The notes under the pieces were generated by a model that ran no database searches, was not told the DNA's origin, and worked only from the letters and a program-made list of their open reading frames with translations. Source: JAMLJG01 sp035327585 (GTDB lineage Bacteria > Verrucomicrobiota > Kiritimatiellia > CAIVKH01). Taken from it: a stretch of DNA of 64,000 nucleotides. This document shows, one piece after another, positions 1-8,027 of this stretch. The position numbers and the translations under genes are program-made. The stretch's first letter is position 1, and every line of letters begins with the position of its first letter. The stretch lies in NCBI GenBank assembly GCA_035327585.1, contig DAOLDD010000018.1, positions 1 to 64,000 on the forward strand. Reading direction: 5' to 3'.

Positions 1-1
1 T

Positions 2-48
2 TTTACAGACGTTGTAAGTCTCAAAAAAAGAATTTACAGACGTTGTAA
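2..48. repeat. Paired 16-mer repeat, 31-bp period (copy 1)
   Basis: Two identical copies of TTTACAGACGTTGTAA lie at 2-17 and 33-48, separated by a 15-nt A-rich spacer. Each 16-mer has short inverted arms (TTACA/TGTAA) around GACGT. The same arrangement with the same 31-bp period recurs at 19350 and 32345, so this is a dispersed family. Function unknown. Confidence 0.85.
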
Positions 49-69
49 CTTTTCGAGGGCAATTGGATA

Positions 70-600
70 TCTCGTCCCGCCCCCCCTTTTTCGTTCTCGT
101 TCACGTCCACGTTCACGTTCACGTTCACGAAAACCCTCAAACCGTGTACGCGCACGAGTACGTGAACGTGTACGTGCACGTGAACGGGAAGCCCCCACCC
201 CATCCCGTAAATCCCGTCCATCCCGTCTAACTAATATTCCGCGCCCTTCCGTGCTCTTCCGTGGGCTCCTTCCTTTCGGCCCACGGAACCTCACGGAAGG
301 AGGAGGGACGGGATTAACGGGATATACGGGATGACAACCCTCCTTCCGTTCACGTCCACGTTCACGTACACGTTCACGAAACTCCTCGGACCGCGTACGC
401 GCACGTGAACGTGCACGTGTACGGAAGAGCCCCCCATCCCGTATATCCCGTTCATCCCGTCTAATATTCCGTGCCCTTCCGTGTCTTTCCGTGGGCTCCT
501 TCCGATTGGATTGGCCCACGGAACCTCACGTAATTTCACGGAAGGAGGAGAGACGGGATTAACGGGATATACGGGATGACGACCCTCTTTCCGTCCCGTT
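70..600. repeat. Tandem pair of ~234-bp units with nested hairpins
   Basis: This gene-free stretch downstream of the GH9 gene holds two similar units offset by 234 bp. Each contains hexanucleotide-like CGTTCACG/CGTGAACG runs forming one inverted repeat. A second, larger inverted repeat follows: in unit 2 the arms are 435-462 and 551-578, 28 bp each with one mismatch. An inner TTCCGTGGGC/GCCCACGGAA stem lies at 487-496 and 514-523. Unit 1 has the matching arms at about 201-228 and 307-333. The CATCCCGT/ACGGGATG words alternate at about 9-bp intervals. No open reading frame here looks coding. The structure could act as a transcription end for the GH9 gene ending at 626, which is inference. Confidence 0.75.
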
Positions 601-625
601 CGCGTTTTCGGGCTTTTCGCGGGGT

Positions 626-3454
626 TTACCGATTCTCCTCTGCGTAGAGCGCGGCATAAAGCATGGCCGAGGCGCCGATGGTTTCGGTGATCGTAAATTC
701 GCTGTTCATCTCGGCGCTCTCGCCGATGTCGCGCCAGCCGCGATACAGGGGAACCTCCGCGGGATGGCCCGGCAGCTTCGTGCCGCCCAGCCCGTAGATC
801 GTGATGCCTTTCACTGTCGTGCCGGTCTTCTTCGGCTCCGTGTAGAGCGAGCGATTGATCTGCGGCTGGATGGGCGGACGCGCGCCGAGGCCGGTGATGA
901 AGGTCTTGGAGAGCGGATTCGCGCCGAGTTGAAAATCGGCGTTGAGCGAGGCCGTGGTCAGATAGGCCGTGTCCCCGGTGAGCCAGTAGGCGCGCAGGCA
1001 GCTGTCGGCATAGTGCCCGCCCCCGTTGCCGTTGCCCCACCCCAGCGCGCCCTTCACGTGCCCCATGCGGTAGACATTCGACGACGTGCCGCGCACCTGG
1101 AATCCCGCGCTGGTGATGATGGAGTCGCGCAGTTCATTGCGCAGCTTCTCGTCCGTACCCGGCTGCTCGCTCGTGGCGTAGGCCCATTTGAAGAGGTGCG
1201 CATACTGGGCCATGCTCCAGTGCATCTGTTTGTAGGCCCCGGTGGCGGCCATGCTGATCACCTGCGTGTTGTACCGCGCGTCGCCCGTGGTCCGGAAAAG
1301 CTCGCAGAGCGCCCAGAAATGAAACGCGGCCGCGCTCTTGTCGGGTTCGGCGTCGGGGTTCGTCGCCGCCCAGGTCACCGCGCGATCCGCCGACTTCACC
1401 AGCGCATCCGCGCGCCCGGCATCGTAGGGCCGCAACAGCCGCGCCAGATGGGCCGCGACCGCGGCATACTCGGTGCACGACATCTGGGTCGGCGGGAAAT
1501 TGCCGAAGGGCGGCCGGCTCTTGTGCTTCCGCTCCCAGTCGCGGATGGCGTCCTGGTCGTTGCCGCGCCCCTTGAGGATGCCGCCGTCGGCCTGCTGGTT
1601 CTTCAGGTAAAACTCCAGCGCCCACCACGCCTCGTCCAACAGGTCGGGAATCCCGTTGCCGCTCTCCGGCAGGTTCAGGTCCTTGTCCTTGAACACCGCC
1701 GGATACTGCTCATAGACGGTCAGCCACTGCGCCGTCGCGCGCAGGTGATAGGTAAAGCAATCGTCGTCCGCCGCATCGTGATAGCCGCCGATAAATTCGC
1801 GCACCGCCTCGCCCGGCTTGGGCAGATAGCCGGGATTGCCCACCAGATAACCCCCTTCGTAGACCTTCAGATGGCACGCCTCGCGTGGGAAATCGCTGTA
1901 GGGCGCCTTCAACTCCTGTCCGCAGCGCTGATGGAAAAAGGCACGGGCCGTGTGGTAATAGAGATCGCGCACGGCCGTCCCGCCCACCGCGAATGTAGCC
2001 GAACGACCGAGGCCCGGGACGCGCACGTGATAGGCCGGGCCCACGGGCACGCCGGACAAATCCAGCTCCCACACCTTCTCTCCGCTGCGTTCGTCCAGTT
2101 CAGCGCGCAACGCGGGCGCCCCGCTGGTCACCACCTTGCCGCTCTTCTCCTCCACCACCTCGAAGCGGGCGAAATCGGCATAGTCCACCGCGCCCGCGTC
2201 ACCGGCCCACCAACCGAGGTAGGCATACCGCTCAGCGCTGCGCCCGCTGTAGGCGACCTGGTTGACCTTGATGACCCGCGTCTGCACCGCGGTCGGATCA
2301 AACGCAATGGAGAGCTCGCTCGTCATCGGCGCCTTCAGCCCCGCCACCTTCACGGTATAGGTTTTCCCGGCCTGCATGGGCGCGGCCAGCTTGAGATAGA
2401 AGGCGTGATGAAACAGTTGGTTCGCCGGGAACGCGCCGATGTCGCCGCGCCACGATTCGTAGGTGTGGCGGCCCACCGACTGCACCTTGAGCCCACTCAC
2501 CGAAAACATCTCCGGCGTCTGGAACTTTTCGATCAACCCCGCGCCCGAGCCCGGGCCGATGCCGCCGAGCGCGGAGTCCACCTCCACCCGCAACAGGTCC
2601 GGCCGCACCACCTCCACGCCACGCAACCCTTTCAGGCGGCCCTCCGCGACCGCCGCCGCCACGATAAATTCGCGCTCCTTCTCCAGCCGCGCGGTGAAGA
2701 AGCCGTCCGGGACGCCCGGTGGACGGACGAAGTCCTTCTTGATGTCCGGCGAGGCGTGATAGTTCTCGTCATCAAACGTAACCGCCCACAGCACCGGCGC
2801 GGCCAGTCCGGCGGACGCGATCACCAGGTTGGTGATGGCCAGCTCCGGCTTCGGATTGGTCCACTGGCTGGCCCAGACCCCGATCAGCTTCTTGTACTTC
2901 TCCGAGTAGAAATTTCCGCCGATGAACACCGGCCAGCTCTGCGCGCCGTGGTTGTCCCACCACTGGGCGCACCACCAGTCAAAAATCTCCACCTGTGCGC
3001 GCATCGGAATCTCCACCGACGAGCCGTCGGCGTACTGGACCGTCCACGTCGCCACGACATACTCCGGCGGCTGGCCCTGCACCGATCCCGCCGCGTTCTG
3101 CACGATGTACATATAGGCGCCCTTGAGGCCCGGGACCGGGATTTCCGCGCGTTCCGGCTTGTCCTGCCCCGCCCGCTGCCCTTTCAGCATCAGCACCGCG
3201 CGCCCGTCGTTGCGCGCCGGGTCGACCAGGGTGAACTTGTGCGCGTTGCGCACCACCTCGCCCACCGGGATGGGCGGATAGATGCCCATGTCGTTGATGC
3301 CCTCATCGGTCCACCCGCCCTGCCCGTTGTTCGCAATGCCGTCGTCCTCCCGCGCCGTGTTGACCACGGGCGCGAGATCGACATAGCGGGGTGCGGCCAC
3401 TACGGTACTCGCGACGAACAAAACGGCGGCGAACGAAGCATACAAAACCTTCAT
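626..3454 (-). CDS. Secreted glycoside hydrolase family 9 (endoglucanase-like) protein
   Basis: Encodes about 942 residues starting with a signal peptide (MKVLYASFAAVLFVAS). The ATG at 3454 is chosen because a GGGAGA ribosome site lies just upstream. A ~390-residue N-terminal region of unrecognised beta type precedes a CelD_N-like Ig domain (IKVNQVAYSG, about residue 393). The GH9 (alpha/alpha)6 barrel follows, with GGYHDAADDD near residue 554 matching the DAGD catalytic-base motif, DLLDEAWWALEF, and LGANPLSKTFITG. The C-terminal TETIGASAMLY corresponds to the region of the acid Glu. GH9 enzymes hydrolyse beta-1,4-glucans or related beta-glycans with inversion. Location is probably periplasmic or extracellular. 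It has no overlapping partner gene and is divergent from the LamG/MFS pair. The exact substrate cannot be read from sequence. Confidence 0.85.
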   Translation of the reverse strand: MKVLYASFAAVLFVASTVVAAPRYVDLAPVVNTAREDDGIANNGQGGWTDEGINDMGIYPPIPVGEVVRNAHKFTLVDPARNDGRAVLMLKGQRAGQDKPERAEIPVPGLKGAYMYIVQNAAGSVQGQPPEYVVATWTVQYADGSSVEIPMRAQVEIFDWWCAQWWDNHGAQSWPVFIGGNFYSEKYKKLIGVWASQWTNPKPELAITNLVIASAGLAAPVLWAVTFDDENYHASPDIKKDFVRPPGVPDGFFTARLEKEREFIVAAAVAEGRLKGLRGVEVVRPDLLRVEVDSALGGIGPGSGAGLIEKFQTPEMFSVSGLKVQSVGRHTYESWRGDIGAFPANQLFHHAFYLKLAAPMQAGKTYTVKVAGLKAPMTSELSIAFDPTAVQTRVIKVNQVAYSGRSAERYAYLGWWAGDAGAVDYADFARFEVVEEKSGKVVTSGAPALRAELDERSGEKVWELDLSGVPVGPAYHVRVPGLGRSATFAVGGTAVRDLYYHTARAFFHQRCGQELKAPYSDFPREACHLKVYEGGYLVGNPGYLPKPGEAVREFIGGYHDAADDDCFTYHLRATAQWLTVYEQYPAVFKDKDLNLPESGNGIPDLLDEAWWALEFYLKNQQADGGILKGRGNDQDAIRDWERKHKSRPPFGNFPPTQMSCTEYAAVAAHLARLLRPYDAGRADALVKSADRAVTWAATNPDAEPDKSAAAFHFWALCELFRTTGDARYNTQVISMAATGAYKQMHWSMAQYAHLFKWAYATSEQPGTDEKLRNELRDSIITSAGFQVRGTSSNVYRMGHVKGALGWGNGNGGGHYADSCLRAYWLTGDTAYLTTASLNADFQLGANPLSKTFITGLGARPPIQPQINRSLYTEPKKTGTTVKGITIYGLGGTKLPGHPAEVPLYRGWRDIGESAEMNSEFTITETIGASAMLYAALYAEENR

Positions 3455-3498
3455 GCGAAGTCTCCCGTGCCGGTGCGGCACATTGCCATGCGATCGTG

Positions 3499-3529
3499 CG
3501 TATAGTATAGGGTATACCAGATTGCACAA
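3499..3529 (-). promoter_or_regulatory. Candidate promoter/operator upstream of GH9 gene
   Basis: The minus strand has TTGTGC (3524-3529) and TATACG or TATACT (3499-3509), with the perfect palindrome GGTATACC at 3511-3518 between them. A similar GGTA...CTATA pattern occurs at 7991-8004 upstream of the CBM9/GH130 pair, so a shared regulator is possible but unproven. Confidence 0.25.
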
Positions 3530-3553
3530 CTTCTTTCAGATTGGAACGCGGCG

Positions 3554-4309
3554 ATGAAGGACGGCTTGCGCGCGGACCTCCTGGCGACGCCCGGCCTGCT
3601 CGCGCTTTGGGATTTCGCGGAGCCTTCCGGCGCGGACCGCTGCGCCGCGGGCCCCGCGGCCGCGCGGCTGCGCGAGGCGGGCGGACCGGTGGCGCGCGGC
3701 GACGGTGGCCCGCTTTCCGGTTTCCACGCCGCGCTGCGGGAACCCGGCTGGTTCCGCATCCCGCGCGCGGACCTGGGCCCGCTGAACCGCGGCGGCGCGG
3801 CGAGCGCGGTGACGGTGCTCGCGTGGCTGCGCCGGCGCGCGAAGCACGGCGGCGAATGCGAATTCGTCGCGGGCTGCTGGGATGAAACCCGGGCCCAACG
3901 CCAGTACGGCCTCTTCCTGAATCTCTGGATCCACGACAGCGCCCAGCAGGTCGCCGCGCACGTCTCGCACACCGGCGGCCCCTCGCCGGGACACCGCTGG
4001 TGCATGGATGCCGCGATCGGGGCGACGCCGGTCCCGCGCGACGCGTGGCACTGCGTCGGTCTCACCTACGACGGCCATGCCGCCGCCGCCTGGCTCGACG
4101 GCCGACTCGACGCGCGGCCCGGACGGAACCCCCTGCCCTACCCCGGCGCGCTGCTCGACGCCGGCCCCGACGGCGCGGACTTCACCGTGGGCGCGGTGCA
4201 CCGCCAGGGCTCAATGGGCAATTTCCTGCACGCCGACCTCGGCGGTCTCGCGGTGTTCGACCGCGCGCTTGACGCGGCGGAGCTGGCCGATATCGCCCGC
4301 GCCCCATGA
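3554..4309 (+). CDS. LamG/concanavalin A-like domain protein
   Basis: Encodes 251 residues with the beta-sandwich pattern of LamG-like (Laminin_G_3) domains: LLALWDFAEPSG near the start, VPRDAWHCVGLTYDG and AAAWLDGRLD in the middle, and a closing GGLAVFDRALDAAELADI that matches the usual LamG C-terminal strand. No signal peptide is visible, so it is probably cytoplasmic or lacks its export signal. Its stop codon overlaps the start of the MFS gene by four bases, which indicates translational coupling. In glycan loci of this bacterial group such stand-alone LamG proteins often sit beside sulfatases or glycosidases; binding to carbohydrate is inferred, not shown. Confidence 0.7.
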   Translation: MKDGLRADLLATPGLLALWDFAEPSGADRCAAGPAAARLREAGGPVARGDGGPLSGFHAALREPGWFRIPRADLGPLNRGGAASAVTVLAWLRRRAKHGGECEFVAGCWDETRAQRQYGLFLNLWIHDSAQQVAAHVSHTGGPSPGHRWCMDAAIGATPVPRDAWHCVGLTYDGHAAAAWLDGRLDARPGRNPLPYPGALLDAGPDGADFTVGAVHRQGSMGNFLHADLGGLAVFDRALDAAELADIARAP

Positions 4310-5562
4310 TGACGCCCGCACCAAACCGTACCGAGGCGCGCAACTTCTGGATCAACGTCTCGGAAGGCGCCCTGGTTTCGACGGCGATGGCCATGGTCCC
4401 GATCACGGTCCTCATGCCCGCCTACGCGCGGAAGTTCACCGACAACGAATACCTCGTGAACCTCGTCGTCGCCCTCTTTCTCTTCGGCGTCGCCGTGCCG
4501 CAGGTCTTCATGGCGCGCCATCTCGACCGCGTACCGCGCAAGAAACGGCTGCTCCTGCTCACCGGCATTTTCCAACGCCTCCCGTGGCTGTTGCTCGCGC
4601 TCGCGGCGTGGATAATTCCGCCGAGCCATGCCACGGCGCATCTCGCGCTGCTGTTCGCCGCGCTGGCGCTCTTCGCGTTGAGCTCGGGCGCCAACGTGCC
4701 GGTCTGGCTCGTCATGATCGGCAAGCTGGTGCCGGAGAAACGGCGCGGACGCCTGATGGCGTGGCGGCAGATCATCGCGCTGACCCTCGCGATCGGCGGC
4801 GCGGCGGCGGCCCGCCACGTTCTCGCCACCTGGCCGTTTCCGCATAGTTATGCGCTGCTCTTTTTTACGTGCTTCCTGCTGACCATGACCTCACTGGCCC
4901 TGCAAACGTTCCTGCGCGAGGAACGCGACGATCCGATTCGCCCGCCAGCCGGCGTCCGCGCGCATTTCCGCGACCTGCTTCGCCTGCTGCGCGAGGATCG
5001 CAACTACGCGCACTACGTCGTCGCCAGCCTGCTCTTCGCTTCCGGCGGTCTCTACGGCGGACTCATCACCTCCTATGGCATCGACCGCTTCGGCCTCGGT
5101 ACGCGCGACGAGGTGTTCGCCTGGATCGCGATGCTGTCCGCGCCGGCGGGCATGCTTTTCCTGCACCTCTTTGGGCGACTCGGCGACCGGCACGGCCACA
5201 AACGCAACCACGTGTATAGCGCCCTGTTCGTGCTGGTGGCGATGGCCGCGCTGCACTTCGGGACCAGCCTCGTGGTCTACATCGCCGCGTATGTGCTGAT
5301 CCAGGTGGCGGTGAACACGGAAATCGTCTCGCGCACTTCGATCCTGCTCGAGTTCGGCGGCCCGGAGCGCGCCGCGGCCTACGTGTCGGTCAAGAACACC
5401 CTTACCGCGCCGGTCTCACTCGCGGCCCCGCTGCTCGGCGCCTGGCTTGCGCGCCGCTTCGGTTACGACGCGGTATTCCTCGCGACATTCGTCATCGTCG
5501 CCATCGCCGCGTTCTACACCGCGCGCTGGGTCCGCGAGCCGCGCCGCCTGCGCGCGGCATGA
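4306..5562 (+). CDS. MFS transporter
   Basis: Encodes 418 residues with about 12 hydrophobic segments. The cytoplasmic loop motif DRVPRKKRLLLL after TM2 and RRGRLMAWRQ between TM4 and TM5 are typical of the major facilitator superfamily, as is GRLGDRHGHKRN in the central loop. It overlaps the LamG gene by four bases. Placed among GH9, GH130 and other glycosidase genes, it is a plausible importer of oligosaccharides released outside the cytoplasm, but the substrate is inferred from context only. Two consecutive ATGs (4306 and 4309) are both possible starts. Confidence 0.8.
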   Translation: MMTPAPNRTEARNFWINVSEGALVSTAMAMVPITVLMPAYARKFTDNEYLVNLVVALFLFGVAVPQVFMARHLDRVPRKKRLLLLTGIFQRLPWLLLALAAWIIPPSHATAHLALLFAALALFALSSGANVPVWLVMIGKLVPEKRRGRLMAWRQIIALTLAIGGAAAARHVLATWPFPHSYALLFFTCFLLTMTSLALQTFLREERDDPIRPPAGVRAHFRDLLRLLREDRNYAHYVVASLLFASGGLYGGLITSYGIDRFGLGTRDEVFAWIAMLSAPAGMLFLHLFGRLGDRHGHKRNHVYSALFVLVAMAALHFGTSLVVYIAAYVLIQVAVNTEIVSRTSILLEFGGPERAAAYVSVKNTLTAPVSLAAPLLGAWLARRFGYDAVFLATFVIVAIAAFYTARWVREPRRLRAA

Positions 5563-5661
5563 AACAACAATTTATCCACGCGGAACCGCACAGGACGGCT
5601 CCACGCTCCGGCTCCTGATGATGGAGGGCGCCGCGTCGTCGGCGCCGGGGACACAGGCACT

Positions 5662-7269
5662 TCATCCCGCCGGGCCGAGTGCTAAGGTGCGCTCGCGGCC
5701 GGGGGCCCAACGCAGGACCAGCGTGCAGGGCGCGGTGGCGGTCGCGGTCTCCAGCACCGGCTCCGCATCGGCATCCGCACGGGCGGCGCCAATGAGATCC
5801 ACGTCGATTTCGCCGAGCGGGAACCGGCGGCACCCGCAGCGACCCGTGCTCCTGAGATTCCACACCAGCGTCCGCGCCGGCGCGTCGGCGCGCAATCCAA
5901 TGCCGTGCTCGAGGAATGTGGCGATGACCGGATACGCGCCCCAGCCCGCAAAATCGCGCCGCGCGTTCTTGCCCGGATCGGCGGGGTTGTGCCCGCGTCC
6001 CGGCTCCGCCGCCTCGGGCGCGAAATATTCCCACACCGTGCCGGTGCGCTCGAAGATCTCCACCGCCGCGGACCAGTAGTTGCGCGCAATGGCGGACGCG
6101 AGTGCGGGCTCGCCGCACGTTTCGAGTCCCTCCACCACCATCGCGTTGGTGTACGGCCAGACGCCGCCGAAATAGTATTCGCCCCAGGGCACATAGTCGG
6201 GCTCGTCCGCGGCGAGCGACGGCACGCGCACGGGCCGGTTGAACGTCGCCGGATTTTCGAGTTGCGCGACGAGGCCCGACAACTGGTCCGCGTCGGGAAT
6301 ACCCGCCTGCAACGGCGCGAAACCCATCACCGTCTTCACCGGCGCAAGTCCGCCGTCGAACCGGCGGTCGTGGAAGAGGCCCGTCGCCGGGTTCCACATC
6401 AGCGCCCGCACCCGCGCCGCCGCCTGCTCCGCCTCGTCCCGATACGCGCGCGCCTTCGCCGGCTCGTTCAGCACGTCCGCGATATCCGCCAGCACGCGCG
6501 CGAAGTAGACCATCTGCGCGGAGAGATCGACGCCGTAGCCGAGGTGGTCGTTGCGCGGGCTGTTGTCCATGCCGGCCCAGTCGGTGATGTACAGCCCATT
6601 GCGATCGCGCAGGTAGACGGTGTACGCCGCATACAAATATTCCAACGGCTGTAAAACCCGTTCCAACCGGCTTGCAACGCCTGTAATTTTATAATTCAGC
6701 CATTCGGCCCAGTGGAATTTATGGTCGGTGTAGGCGTCGACCCGGCAGCGCGCGGGCGGATGCGCGCCGAGCGTGGGCCGCGTCCAGCGGTAGGATCGCA
6801 CCTTCGACCAGTCGCCGCCGTGCCGCTCCCAGGGGCCCTCGAGGCGCACGGTCATCGGGTCGACCTCGTCGTTCGGCCAGACATCCGCGCCGTCGCGATG
6901 GCGGATTTCACGGCAGATTTCTCCGGTGTCGTGCTGGCGCGCGTAGAAGTTGTCGAGCGTTTCGATCGCGGGAAAAACCCGATGCCCGAACCGGCCGTAC
7001 ATCGTCATCAGCGCCGAGTCGTGCGCGAAAATCGCGCCGTTCTCGGCGTCGTTGAACACGAAGAAAAGATGGTTGCTGACCAAGCCGCTGCCGGGCGCGG
7101 GCGAGCGCATGCCGCGGATCGCGAGTTCCCAACCCTTCCAATAGGCCGCGACCGCGGAGGGTCGTTCGTCATAAACGGGATCGGGCAGCCGTTCCCGCAC
7201 GGCGGGCCACGCGGGCAGCGGTGCGCCGTCCCATGCGCGCTTGTCGAACCAGGCGCCGCGCGTGCTCAT
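5662..7269 (-). CDS. (alpha/alpha)6-barrel glycosidase, GH63/MGH1-like
   Basis: Encodes 535 residues without a signal peptide. The start ATG at 7269 overlaps the stop of the CBM9-like gene by four bases, so the two are coupled. Seen motifs include DNSPRNDH, FWNP/MWNPATGLFHD, GGVWPYTNAMVVEGL and TGTVWEYFAPEA. These are characteristic of the trehalase/GH63/mannosylglycerate-hydrolase-like (alpha/alpha)6 toroid, where Asp and Glu in such motifs act as acid and base. It probably trims cytoplasmic oligosaccharides. An odd feature is that codons around 6640-6687 are a diverged copy of the paired 16-mer repeat, encoding ITGVASRLERVLQPLE. Exact family and substrate are uncertain; a paralogous enzyme is encoded at 12395-13768. 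Confidence 0.7.
   Translation of the reverse strand: MSTRGAWFDKRAWDGAPLPAWPAVRERLPDPVYDERPSAVAAYWKGWELAIRGMRSPAPGSGLVSNHLFFVFNDAENGAIFAHDSALMTMYGRFGHRVFPAIETLDNFYARQHDTGEICREIRHRDGADVWPNDEVDPMTVRLEGPWERHGGDWSKVRSYRWTRPTLGAHPPARCRVDAYTDHKFHWAEWLNYKITGVASRLERVLQPLEYLYAAYTVYLRDRNGLYITDWAGMDNSPRNDHLGYGVDLSAQMVYFARVLADIADVLNEPAKARAYRDEAEQAAARVRALMWNPATGLFHDRRFDGGLAPVKTVMGFAPLQAGIPDADQLSGLVAQLENPATFNRPVRVPSLAADEPDYVPWGEYYFGGVWPYTNAMVVEGLETCGEPALASAIARNYWSAAVEIFERTGTVWEYFAPEAAEPGRGHNPADPGKNARRDFAGWGAYPVIATFLEHGIGLRADAPARTLVWNLRSTGRCGCRRFPLGEIDVDLIGAARADADAEPVLETATATAPCTLVLRWAPGRERTLALGPAG
6640..6687 (-). repeat. Diverged paired 16-mer repeat inside a coding gene
   Basis: On the coding (minus) strand the two units read ATTACAGGCGTTGCAA and TTTACAGCCGTTGGAA. 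They differ from the intergenic consensus TTTACAGACGTTGTAA at three and two positions, with a 32-bp period instead of 31. The copy is in frame and encodes ITGVASRLERVLQPLE within the glycosidase. Confidence 0.6.
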
Positions 7270-7979
7270 TCGGGGGCCGGGGTGTGAAGCACGCCGAATC
7301 GGTCCTGCACGTGCGGAAAGCCCCCCTCGCGGAGCGAGGCGGACCATTGCCAGACGCGCGGCGCGGGCGCCTCGCCGCCGTGATCGATGATGACGAAATT
7401 CGCGCGCCATACCTGCCCCTTTGGCGGCCAGTGCGGGTTCCCCTTCAGCATACGCGCCGGAATGAGCAGGCGCACGTTGTAGCCGTCGTCCACATCGGAC
7501 GGGTCGTTGATCGTACCGCGCGGCGTGACGGTGAGCTCGTGGCCCGCGAGATTCCACTCGGGCATATCCGCGGTGCCGTAGCGCCCCCAGTAACGATCGA
7601 GCATGAACGTCTCCATCAACGCGCCGTTCGGTGCGACCTGGATCTCCATGTAGAAGGTCGACCCGGTGGCGCATTGCAGGAAGACCTCAAAGGCGTCGCC
7701 CTCGTGCAGCGGCGCGTCGTGGCGGTCGTGCGGCGCGCGCAGGTCGGTGTCGCGGATGTCGGCCTCGATGAGCAGGCCGTTGGTGACGATGCTGAGCGCG
7801 ATGCGCGCGCGCGCCGGGTCGACGGTCCACGTCGCGGTGTCCACCCCGGAGGTGATCACCGCGGGCAGAACCACCTCCGGCAGCGGCCAATCCTCCGCGC
7901 GCTGGACGATCGCCGGGGGCCCGGCATGGAGCGACGCCGCGGACAGGAGCAAAACGAGGCAGGCGAAGATTCGTGACAT
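7266..7979 (-). CDS. Secreted carbohydrate-binding family 9-like protein
   Basis: Encodes 237 residues with a signal peptide (MSRIFACLVLLLSAASLHAG). The remainder resembles the CBM9-like beta-sandwich often seen in verrucomicrobial and Bacteroidetes glycan loci: DTATWTVDPARARIALSI, a DIRDTD turn, GDAFEVFLQ, FYMEIQVAPNG and WRANFVIIDHGG. Residues of this type bind sugars in characterised CBM9 proteins. The gene overlaps the downstream glycosidase by four bases and is divergent from the GH130 gene. It probably helps capture oligosaccharides in the periplasm. There is no catalytic domain. Confidence 0.7.
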   Translation of the reverse strand: MSRIFACLVLLLSAASLHAGPPAIVQRAEDWPLPEVVLPAVITSGVDTATWTVDPARARIALSIVTNGLLIEADIRDTDLRAPHDRHDAPLHEGDAFEVFLQCATGSTFYMEIQVAPNGALMETFMLDRYWGRYGTADMPEWNLAGHELTVTPRGTINDPSDVDDGYNVRLLIPARMLKGNPHWPPKGQVWRANFVIIDHGGEAPAPRVWQWSASLREGGFPHVQDRFGVLHTPAPE

Positions 7980-8027
7980 GAAAGTAGTCTATGGTAAACT
8001 ATATGCCGTCGTCAATGTGAGGTCGTC
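7980..8027. promoter_or_regulatory. Divergent promoter region between CBM9-like and GH130 genes
   Basis: Only 48 bases separate two divergent starts. The plus strand carries ATGGTAAACTATATG (7991-8005), giving -10-like hexamers in both directions (TATAGT on the minus strand at 7998-8003), and GAGG just upstream of the GH130 ATG. The minus-strand leader would be only about 12 nt and lacks a ribosome site. Confidence 0.35.

Noticed and set aside
70..600. CRISPR array
   Set aside because: The words repeat irregularly and form inverted nested hairpins; there are no uniform repeats with unique spacers and no cas genes.
764..3505. Plus-strand open frame of 913 codons opposite the GH9 gene
   Set aside because: It is Arg/His-rich, has no recognisable domain, and mirrors a gene with clear motifs; high G+C creates such antisense frames.
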